Shown one piece after another: positions 1-6,812 of a DNA stretch of 12,093 nucleotides. The notes below the pieces were generated by a model. It was given only the letters and a program-made list of their open reading frames with translations, did not search any database and was not told the DNA's origin. Position 1 is the stretch's first letter. The number at the start of each line of letters is the position of its first letter. The stretch lies in contig RFJX01000262.1 in the NCBI GenBank assembly GCA_003694425.1, positions 1 to 12,093 on the forward strand. The letters are read 5' to 3'. Both the position numbers and the translations under genes were made by a program. The stretch comes from Gammaproteobacteria bacterium (GTDB taxonomy: Bacteria > Pseudomonadota > Gammaproteobacteria > J113).

Positions 1-91
1 CCCTTGTAGACTACAAGGTTGATAGGCCGGGTGTGGAAGCCCAGTAATGGGTGAAGCTAACCGGTACTAATTGCCCGTGAGGCTTGACCAT
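1..91 (+). rRNA. rrl: 23S ribosomal RNA, 3' end (partial)
   Basis: The first ~90 bases match the conserved 3' end of bacterial 23S rRNA: GTTGATAGGCCGGGTGTG near 18-35, CTAACCGGTACTAATTGCCC near 57-75 and the terminal GTGAGGCTTGACC. The 5' part of the gene lies outside the window. The exact mature end (about 90-91) is set by analogy with E. coli and could be off by a few bases. The gene reads toward the 5S gene, so this is the distal end of an rRNA operon. Confidence 0.96.
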
Positions 92-188
92 ATAACCCAA
101 AGCAGTCTGGGTGCTGTATCCCCGGGCGCCAGTTGAACACTTTCCGGATCGCGTCGCCCATGTGGCGGCGTCGTCACTGTAACGGTTT
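92..188 (+). other. 23S-5S internal transcribed spacer
   Basis: About 97 bases separate the two rRNA genes. No tRNA-like cloverleaf is visible. The spacer is expected to carry precursor-processing stems. A GC-rich inverted stretch (GTCGCCC...GGCGGCG, about 153-170) is a candidate, but I cannot assign RNase sites. Confidence 0.8.
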
Positions 189-306
189 TGCCTGGCGGTC
201 ATAGCGTCTGGGAACCACCCGATCCCATCCCGAACTCGGAAGTGAAACCAGACCGCGCCGATGATAGTGTGGGAGTTCCCATGCGAAAGTAGGTCACTGC
301 CAGGCA
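189..306 (+). rRNA. rrf: 5S ribosomal RNA
   Basis: This is a complete 118-base 5S rRNA. The ends form a perfect 8-bp helix I (TGCCTGGC 189-196 with GCCAGGCA 299-306). The internal CCCGAACTCGGAAGTGAAAC block and the GCGCCGATGATAGTGTGGG and CCATGCGAAAGTAGG segments are characteristic. The sequence resembles gammaproteobacterial 5S. It is followed directly by a terminator, so it is the last gene of the operon. Confidence 0.97.
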
Positions 307-315
307 TCTATCACT

Positions 316-348
316 ACCCCCGCGGCCAATTGGCCTCGGGGGTTTTTT
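316..348 (+). terminator. Intrinsic terminator of the rRNA operon
   Basis: CCCCCG (317-322) and GGCC (324-327) pair with GGCC (332-335) and CGGGGG (337-342) around an AATT centre. This gives a ~10-bp stem with one C/T mismatch, followed directly by six T residues (343-348). It lies 10 bases after 5S, a typical rho-independent end for an rrn operon. Confidence 0.93.
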
Positions 349-352
349 ATTT

Positions 353-383
353 GGCTATCGGCTGTCGGCTTTCGGTTGGTGGG
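353..383 (+). repeat. Heptad repeat, left copy, upstream of the gdh promoter
   Basis: Three consecutive 7-base units, GGCTATC, GGCTGTC and GGCTTTC (353-373), are followed by GGTTGGTGG (374-382). Complementary copies of GGCTGTCGGCT and GGTTGGTGG occur at 425-435 and 438-446. They come in the same linear order, so they cannot form one simple nested hairpin. Short GGCTNTC-type heptads are, as I recall, common between genes in several gammaproteobacteria, so this may be a member of a dispersed family. Confidence 0.75.
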
Positions 384-384
384 C

Positions 385-412
385 TTGACACGGTGAGGCA
401 GGGGACTACGCT
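385..412 (+). promoter_or_regulatory. Predicted sigma-70 promoter of gdh
   Basis: A perfect -35 box, TTGACA (385-390), is followed by a 16-base spacer and TACGCT (407-412) as a weak -10. The start point would be near 418-420, about 40 bases before the gdh ATG. The promoter sits between the two repeat arms at 353-383 and 421-446. The -35 is convincing; the -10 matches consensus only in part. Confidence 0.5.
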
Positions 413-420
413 CCTGTGCC

Positions 421-446
421 TGACAGCCGACAGCCAACCACCAACC
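421..446 (+). repeat. Heptad repeat, right (complementary) copy in the gdh leader
   Basis: Two GACAGCC heptads (422-428 and 429-435) are followed by AACCACCAACC (436-446). They are complementary to the heptads and the GGTTGGTGG element upstream of the promoter. If transcription starts near 419, this copy lies at the very 5' end of the gdh mRNA. The motif GCCAACCACCAACC (433-446) ends 11 bases before the ATG and recurs with one mismatch before the cNMP-binding gene on the other strand. Confidence 0.7.
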
Positions 447-457
447 AGAGAGGCTCC

Positions 458-1759
458 ATGTCCAAGGAGACCGACCCCCGTCGAATCAGCCGCCTTCAGT
501 TCGCAAGGGCGGTGGAGCTGCTTCCGGATCTCAAAAGAGGGCTGGTCGATTTTCTGGACAGGCCGAAGCGAGTGATCACGACCCACTTCCCGGTCGAGAT
601 GGTCGATGGCAGCGTAAGGGTCTATACCGGATACCGGGTGGTTCACAATCGTGTGCTCGGCCCCGGTAAAGGTGGTATTCGCTACCACCCCCGGCTCACT
701 CTGGATGAGGTGATCTCGCTGGCCAGGCTGATGACCTGGAAATGCGCTCTGCACGGGATCCCGTTCGGGGGGGCCAAGGGAGGCGTGGTCTGTGATCCGA
801 AATCGCTGGAGAGCGCGGAGTTGCGCCGTATCACCCGGCGATACGTGACCGAACTCGGGGATGAGATCGGGCCGCATACCGATGTCCCGGCACCCGACAT
901 GTATACGGATGAACAGACCATGGCCTGGGTCTACGACACCTATGACATCATGCATCCGGGCCGCAACAACCTGCCGGTCGTGACCGGCAAGCCTCTCGAC
1001 CTGGGCGGCTCTCCTGGTCGTCATGAGGCAACCGGGAGAGGGATCGTCCTCGCCGCCCGCCGTTTCCTCGAGCTCGGCGCCGTTCCCGGCCTGACCAGTC
1101 TTGACCAGGCCTCTGTGGTGATCCAGGGACTGGGGAATGTCGGCGGTGTCGCCGCCAGGCAGTTTGCCGCGGAGGGGGCCAGGGTGATTGGTGTGAGTGA
1201 CTCACGGGGTGGGATTCTCGACGGATCCGGGCGTGGTCTCGACCTGGATGCGCTGTTCGCGCACAAGCTCTCCACCGGCTCGGTGGTCGGCCTGCCCGGG
1301 ACCCGGACGGTGGACAACGAAGCCTTGCTTGAGGCCGGCTGCGACATCCTCGTCCCCGCTGCCCTCGGTGGACAGATCCACAGTGACAATGCACCGTCTC
1401 TGCACACAAGGCTGGTGGTCGAGGGTGCCAATGCCCCGCTCACACCCGAGGCCGACGATATCCTTGCCCGGCGCTGCATCCCGGTACTACCGGACATAGT
1501 CGCCAACGGGGGCGGGGTCCTGGTCAGCTATTTCGAATGGGTCCAGAACAATCAGAACGAGAGCTGGCCGGAAGAGGAGGTCATCAGCCGACTGCGCCAG
1601 CGCATGTATCGCACGGTGGAGGTGGTCACCGAACGCTGGTCTGCACTGAACGGGAAGGGAGCAGCGATGGAAGCCCCCATCGACATGAGGCGGGCGGCGA
1701 CCAGCCAGGCGGTCGCCCAGCTCTCCAGGGTCACACTTGAGCGGGGGATCTGGCCCTGA
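458..1759 (+). CDS. gdhA: Glutamate dehydrogenase (Glu/Leu/Phe/Val dehydrogenase family)
   Basis: This 433-residue protein is full length for the ~420-450 aa hexameric class. It should catalyse reversible oxidative deamination of L-glutamate to 2-oxoglutarate and ammonia in the cytoplasm. The N-terminal half shows the dimerisation/substrate domain with GKGGIRYHP (70-78), the glycine-rich PFGGAKGG loop with the catalytic lysine K107, and PAPDM (145-149). The C-terminal Rossmann domain carries GLGNVGG (224-230) and an aspartate after strand 2 (VSDSRGG), consistent with NAD preference, though the cofactor is not certain. The start is ATG 458, preceded by AGAGAGG (447-453). An in-frame GTG at 416 would add 14 untypical residues encoded by the repeat and is disfavoured. 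The gene stands alone behind its own promoter after the rRNA operon. Symbol and substrate (glutamate rather than another amino acid) are by family similarity. Confidence 0.93.
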   Translation: MSKETDPRRISRLQFARAVELLPDLKRGLVDFLDRPKRVITTHFPVEMVDGSVRVYTGYRVVHNRVLGPGKGGIRYHPRLTLDEVISLARLMTWKCALHGIPFGGAKGGVVCDPKSLESAELRRITRRYVTELGDEIGPHTDVPAPDMYTDEQTMAWVYDTYDIMHPGRNNLPVVTGKPLDLGGSPGRHEATGRGIVLAARRFLELGAVPGLTSLDQASVVIQGLGNVGGVAARQFAAEGARVIGVSDSRGGILDGSGRGLDLDALFAHKLSTGSVVGLPGTRTVDNEALLEAGCDILVPAALGGQIHSDNAPSLHTRLVVEGANAPLTPEADDILARRCIPVLPDIVANGGGVLVSYFEWVQNNQNESWPEEEVISRLRQRMYRTVEVVTERWSALNGKGAAMEAPIDMRRAATSQAVAQLSRVTLERGIWP

Positions 1760-2023
1760 CGCCCCGCCTTGCCGGTTGACGAACGCGCAGGGAGAGGGAT
1801 CTGCCAGCCCTGATGAGAAGGGGTGGGTGGCGAAGTAGAGCACCACCCACCAACGCCACGCCTGTCAGGGCGATCGGCCGGCCGGGGAGGGAGACCCGGC
1901 CGTACAGGGCGACACCTGTGGCAGCAGGCATCTGATTCAGCAGACCCGGCGTCGGCGGCAATGCTTACCGGGTGCCGGTCACGATTTCTCCCGTGCAATG
2001 AATTGGCAACAGGAGCGGTCCTG
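1760..2023. other. Intergenic spacer between gdh and the sigma gene, with two hairpins
   Basis: No convincing gene is present. Two perfect GC-rich inverted repeats stand out. GGTGGGTGG (1822-1830) pairs with CCACCCACC (1843-1851) around a 12-base loop. CGGCCGGG (1879-1886) pairs with CCCGGCCG (1895-1902) around an 8-base loop. Neither is followed by a T run, so they are not standard intrinsic terminators, though they could act as barriers at the 3' end of the gdh mRNA. On the minus strand about 1820-1946 encodes a hydrophobic stretch discussed in the findings. No clear promoter for the sigma gene was recognised. Confidence 0.6.
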
Positions 2024-2548
2024 ATGGTCATGTGGAGCAAAGAGTCTCGCTACACCATGCTGGTCAAGGCCTATTCGGCCGATCTGTTCCGTTTTGCCAT
2101 GTGGCTCTGCAGGGACAGGGAGACGGCCGAGGATCTGGTCCAGGAGACCTTCACCCGGGCCTGGCGCTCACTCGGCGACCTGCGCGACGAGAAGGCGGCC
2201 AAGGCCTGGCTGTTCACCACCCTCAGGCGTGAGCATGCGCGACTCTATGAACGCAAGCGGCTGGAGATGGCCGATGTGCCGACCGAGAATCTCGCGGCAC
2301 CGGCCAGCGACAGCTATGACACCCGCACCGAGGCCCAGGTGCTCCGGCGGGCCCTGGCCGAGTTGCACGAGGACTACCGGGAGCCCCTGCTGCTTCAGGT
2401 ACTCGGCGGCTACAGCTGTGCCGAGATAGGCGAGCAGCTCGGGCTCAGTCCCAATGCGGTGATGACCCGGCTGTTCCGGGCCCGCAAGAAGCTGCTGGCC
2501 GTGCTGGGTGAAGACGAACTGACCAAGGTCGAGGAGGCGCATTCATGA
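2024..2548 (+). CDS. ECF (group 4) RNA polymerase sigma factor
   Basis: A 174-residue sigma-70-family protein with only regions 2 and 4, which is the ECF layout. Region 2 spans about 14-79, with the DLVQETFTRAW signature (37-47) and a helix rich in R/K toward 80. Region 4 spans about 105-162, with the helix-turn-helix YSCAEIGEQLGLSPNAVMTRL. The start is ATG 2024, because AGGAG (2011-2015) lies 8 bases upstream. An upstream extension in frame would be made of repeat-rich, non-conserved residues. Its stop codon overlaps the start of the next gene (ATGA), so the two are translationally coupled. It should direct RNA polymerase to a small regulon and be held inactive by its partner. The inducing signal and target promoters cannot be read here. 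Confidence 0.93.
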   Translation: MVMWSKESRYTMLVKAYSADLFRFAMWLCRDRETAEDLVQETFTRAWRSLGDLRDEKAAKAWLFTTLRREHARLYERKRLEMADVPTENLAAPASDSYDTRTEAQVLRRALAELHEDYREPLLLQVLGGYSCAEIGEQLGLSPNAVMTRLFRARKKLLAVLGEDELTKVEEAHS

Positions 2549-3231
2549 ACTGCCTGGATTTCAGACGGCACTGCCTGGCGGAACCGGCCAGCCGGGCCAG
2601 CGAGTTCCTGGAACATCGCCTGCACTGCCGCTCCTGTGCCCGCTTCGCAGAAAGGGTGCTCGCCTTCCAGCGCAAGCTCGCCGAAGCGATGGCGGTCGAG
2701 CCGCCGGCCGACCTCGAGGAGCGGATCCTGCTGCGGCAGTCGCTCCATGGACGGTCACGCAGGCGGTTCCTGGCGGTGGCCGCCAGCCTGGTGCTGGTGG
2801 CGGGACTCGGAGTGGCCGTGGTCCGTCAGCTCGGCCATGATCCGCTTGCCGAGGAGGTGGTCGGGCACGTGGTCGAGCGGGAGACGGAGATCGGCGTCGA
2901 CGGGCCGGCGGCGATGGACAAGGTACCGGGACTCCTGGCGCACTTCGGCGTGCGCGCCGATGGACCGCTCGGTGAAGTGGTGCTCGCCCGTCCCTGCCCG
3001 GTCGGCAAGCACATGACGGCCCACCTGGTGGTGGAGGAGGGCGGATCCGAGGTCGACGTCTTCCTCATCCCCGATGCCCCGGTCAAGGGGCGCAGACGGG
3101 TGGAGGTTCGCGGCCATACCGGGATCATCGTTCCCTGCCCGAAGGGGAGCATGGCCATCGTCTCCCGGGACGCAGAGGCGCCGCTGGAGGCGATAGAACA
3201 GCGGATGATGGAACGTCTGAGCTGGATCTGA
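2545..3231 (+). CDS. Membrane anti-sigma factor, DUF3379-like
   Basis: This 228-residue protein starts at the ATG overlapping the sigma stop codon. The cytoplasmic N-terminus (1-70) has an H24-x3-C28-x2-C31 motif preceded by C3, H9 and C10, resembling the zinc-binding anti-sigma (ZAS) fold that clamps ECF sigma factors. A single transmembrane helix lies at about 75-93 after a basic RSRRR stretch, giving an N-in orientation. The remaining ~135 residues would face the periplasm as the sensory part. They contain two cysteines (C151 in RPCPVG, C198 in VPCPKG) in similar C-P contexts, which could form a disulfide. Overall length and the RPCPVG...HLV pattern resemble the DUF3379 family that accompanies ECF sigmas in marine gammaproteobacteria. 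The role is inferred from gene pairing plus the ZAS motif; the signal is unknown. It ends 8 bases from a convergent gene. Confidence 0.85.
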   Translation: MNCLDFRRHCLAEPASRASEFLEHRLHCRSCARFAERVLAFQRKLAEAMAVEPPADLEERILLRQSLHGRSRRRFLAVAASLVLVAGLGVAVVRQLGHDPLAEEVVGHVVERETEIGVDGPAAMDKVPGLLAHFGVRADGPLGEVVLARPCPVGKHMTAHLVVEEGGSEVDVFLIPDAPVKGRRRVEVRGHTGIIVPCPKGSMAIVSRDAEAPLEAIEQRMMERLSWI

Positions 3232-3239
3232 CGGCGAGG

Positions 3240-4631
<1,392 letters not shown>

Positions 4632-4678
4632 GGAATCGTTCTGGCGGATTTTTGTGCAGCCGGAGTCAGTGAGCCTCA

Positions 4679-4687
4679 AGAATAGCA
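4679..4687 (-). promoter_or_regulatory. Possible extended -10 element before the globin cyclase
   Basis: On the minus strand TGC-TATTCT (4687-4679) resembles an extended -10 (TGnTATAAT, 4 of 6 plus TG). A start near 4672 would give a ~40-base leader to ATG 4631. No good -35 is seen, as usual for extended -10 promoters. If real, the cyclase can be transcribed separately from the upstream cNMP gene. Confidence 0.3.
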
Positions 4688-4757
4688 TGAGCGGGCCGCG
4701 ACGAGGCACATGGGCCGGCGTCCGCGGGAGGCTCCTGTGCAGCCAGTACGATTCGCA

Positions 4758-5618
4758 TCAGGCCGCCAGATAGCGGCGGATCTGCTCCCGCTGTGCCTCT
4801 CCGATCAGCTTCAGCGCCTTGCCCAGCTTCTGGTCGCGTTCGAGGATCAGGCGGAACTTCTCCTTGGGGATGCGGACCAGCCTGGCGGCGGTGTTGGTGC
4901 GCACGTTGGCATTGCGCCTCCCGCTGCCGTCCGGGAGCAGGGCCTGTTCGCCGAAGTAGTTGCCCTCCTTCAGTTCGTGGAGGACGATCACCTTGCCGTT
5001 GTCGTCCACGATGAAGACCTCGACCGACCCCTCCATCACCACATAGAGGTAGTCACCGATCTCGTTCTCGCGGATCACGATCTCCCCCGGTGGCAGGTCG
5101 ATGACCTCCGCCCACTGCTCGATGTCCGAGTAGTCGTGGTCCTCGAGGGCCTGGAACAGCCGCATGCTCTTGAGCAGGTTCTCGATCTGCTGTTCCTGGC
5201 TGTGGAGGGCGAATTCCTTGACGAACTCCGGGTCGTGGCTGAGGGCGTAGAGCACGTCCTCCTTGCAGATGGAGAGCAGCGTGGCGCCATGCAGGGCCCG
5301 GGCGGTGGCGTTGCGACGGTTGTCCTTGCCGGGGAGCAGGGCCTGCTCACCGAAATAGTCTCCCTCCCGGAGGGTGGCGACGGTGACGTCCCGGCCCTCG
5401 ATCCCGTGGACCACGATCTCGATACTCCCCTCCAGCACCACGTACATGCAGCGGCCCACCTCTCCCTGGCGGCAGATCACCTCCCGCGGCCCGTAGACCT
5501 GGATGGTATTCTCGGGATTCTGCAGGATCTTCAGCACCTGCTCGTCCGAGAGGGCGAGGAACATCGGGATCCGGCGCAGGACCTCCGGTTTCCGGCGGAT
5601 GTCTTCCCAGATGGTCAT
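4758..5618 (-). CDS. Tandem cyclic-nucleotide-binding domain protein
   Basis: A 286-residue soluble protein made of two CRP-like cNMP-binding folds and little else. Domain A (~18-140) contains VICRQGEVGRCMYVVLEGSI and the phosphate-binding cassette GDYFGEQALL (86-95) with R101/R102 and NATARA. Domain B (~152-270) repeats this with GNYFGEQALL (219-228), R234/R235 and NANVRT. Both cassettes keep the glycine, glutamate and arginine needed for cAMP or cGMP, so both sites may bind ligand. The tandem arrangement recalls the regulatory subunit of eukaryotic protein kinase A, but no kinase, transporter or DNA-binding domain is attached. The output is therefore unknown and probably a partner protein. 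The start ATG 5618 precedes MTIWEDIRRKPEVLRRIPMF, a typical family start. An upstream in-frame extension reads through the divergent promoter and gene and is rejected. The next gene downstream is the globin cyclase, in the same orientation. Confidence 0.88.
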   Translation of the reverse strand: MTIWEDIRRKPEVLRRIPMFLALSDEQVLKILQNPENTIQVYGPREVICRQGEVGRCMYVVLEGSIEIVVHGIEGRDVTVATLREGDYFGEQALLPGKDNRRNATARALHGATLLSICKEDVLYALSHDPEFVKEFALHSQEQQIENLLKSMRLFQALEDHDYSDIEQWAEVIDLPPGEIVIRENEIGDYLYVVMEGSVEVFIVDDNGKVIVLHELKEGNYFGEQALLPDGSGRRNANVRTNTAARLVRIPKEKFRLILERDQKLGKALKLIGEAQREQIRRYLAA

Positions 5619-5656
5619 GAGGCCGGACGGGTTGGTGGATGGCCTTTTCTGCACGG

Positions 5657-5703
5657 TTCTTGCAACATCCTGATGATTGTATAACCTTTGACCATCCATG
5701 CAA
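5657..5703. promoter_or_regulatory. Overlapping divergent promoters in an AT-rich island
   Basis: This short AT-rich stretch lies between two divergent genes. On the plus strand TATAAC (5680-5685, 5 of 6) has TTCTTG (5657-5662) 17 bases upstream as a poor -35. On the minus strand TACAAT (5681-5676, 5 of 6) has TTGCAT (5703-5698) 16 bases upstream. The two -10 boxes overlap, so RNA polymerase could occupy only one promoter at a time. Both -35 matches are weak. Confidence 0.45.
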
Positions 5704-5720
5704 TCCGCGAGGGGAGACCC

Positions 5721-6812
5721 ATGGGCCACCGGTTCCTGTTCCTGCTTCTGCTCTGCTGCGCCTGGCCGGCCACGGGGGCCTCTCCGGCATGGCTGGAGCG
5801 GATCACGCTGCCGCCCGGCTTCCGGATCGAACTGCTCGCCCCGTTGTCCGGGGCGCGGGAGATGGCGGTTGCCCCGGAGCTGGGGGTGCTGTTCGTCACC
5901 ACCCGGGACAATGAACTGCATGCCGTACCGCTGGATGGGAGGGCGCCACGCCGCCTCCTCACGGGTCTCAACGGCGGCCTCGGGGTGGCCTGGTCAGGGC
6001 CCTGGCTGTTCGTCACCGAACAGCACAGGATCCGGCGCTTCGATGCCCGCGCCCTGCTGGCAGAGGGGGCAGCGGCCGGCGGCGAGACACTGTTCGCGGG
6101 CCTGCCGGACAAGGCCTGGCACGGCACCCGCACCACCGAGGTGGGGCCGGACGGCCGGGTCTATGTGGCAGTGGGTGTGCCCTGCAACATCTGTCTTCCC
6201 GACGGGCTGGAGGACGCCATCGTGCGCATGCGCCAGGACGGCAGTGGCTTCGAGGTCTTTGCCCGCGGGATCCGGAACTCCGTAGGCATGGCCTTCCATC
6301 CGGTCACCGGGGAGCTCTACTTCAACGACAACAACGTGGACAACATGGGCGACGACATCCCGCCGGGGGAGCTCAATCGGGCCCCGCGCCCGGGTCTCCA
6401 TTTCGGTTTTCCGTGGGTCCTGGGGCGCGACATCCGCCATCCGGATTTCGCCACCATGCCGGTACCGGTCGAGGTGGTGCCCCCCCTGATCGAGTATCAG
6501 GCCCATACCGCGCCACTCGGGATGGCCTTCTACACCGGCGAGGCCTTCCCGCCGGAATACCGGGGCGACCTGTTCGTCGCCCAGCACGGGTCGTGGAACC
6601 GCTCCGTTCCGGTGGGCTACCGGGTGATGCGGGTCCGCTTCGACGGCAAGGAGACGCCGCAGCGGCTGGAGGTCTTCGCCAGCGGCTGGCTGGGGCCTTC
6701 CGGACAGGTCATGGGAAGGCCGGCCGATGTGGAGATGCTGCCCGACGGCACCCTGGCGGTCTCCGACGACAGGCGTGGCGTGATCTACCGCATCAGCCAT
6801 CGGGGAGAATGA
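5721..6812 (+). CDS. Exported sorbosone-dehydrogenase-like PQQ-type sugar dehydrogenase
   Basis: A 363-residue protein with a signal peptide (MGHRFLFLLLLCCAW..., cut near residue 20) followed by a six-bladed beta-propeller of the glucose/sorbosone dehydrogenase superfamily (COG2133 type). Markers in order are: HGTRTTEVGPDGRVYVAVG (134-152) with the putative catalytic histidine H134; PCNICLPD (154-161), a cysteine pair typical of the sorbosone branch; RGIRNSVGMAFHP (182-194); NDNNVDNMGDDIPPGELNR (202-220); and AQHGSWNRS (287-295). It would oxidise an aldose or similar substrate in the periplasm using PQQ. The true substrate is unknown, and no PQQ biosynthesis or electron-acceptor gene is nearby. 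The start ATG 5721 is supported by GAGGGGAG (5709-5716). An in-frame TTG at 5688 is disfavoured. Its 3' end overlaps the convergent prpF-like gene by 20 bases. Confidence 0.85.
   Translation: MGHRFLFLLLLCCAWPATGASPAWLERITLPPGFRIELLAPLSGAREMAVAPELGVLFVTTRDNELHAVPLDGRAPRRLLTGLNGGLGVAWSGPWLFVTEQHRIRRFDARALLAEGAAAGGETLFAGLPDKAWHGTRTTEVGPDGRVYVAVGVPCNICLPDGLEDAIVRMRQDGSGFEVFARGIRNSVGMAFHPVTGELYFNDNNVDNMGDDIPPGELNRAPRPGLHFGFPWVLGRDIRHPDFATMPVPVEVVPPLIEYQAHTAPLGMAFYTGEAFPPEYRGDLFVAQHGSWNRSVPVGYRVMRVRFDGKETPQRLEVFASGWLGPSGQVMGRPADVEMLPDGTLAVSDDRRGVIYRISHRGE

Noticed and set aside
353..446. CRISPR-like array near gdh
   Set aside because: Units are 7-mers without spacers and in complementary copies; there is no repeat-spacer periodicity and no cas gene.
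347..1024. Minus-strand 225-codon frame over the 5' part of gdh
   Set aside because: It is antisense to a conserved enzyme and runs into the rRNA terminator and repeat region; no motif.
1823..2023. N-terminal extension of the sigma factor from an earlier in-frame start
   Set aside because: The added residues derive from hairpin-rich intergenic sequence and are unlike ECF N-termini. AGGAG 8 bases before ATG 2024 marks the better start.
4710..5684. Plus-strand 324-codon frame opposite the cNMP-binding gene
   Set aside because: Its apparent repeats mirror the two cNMP domains of the real gene on the other strand; no independent start signal.
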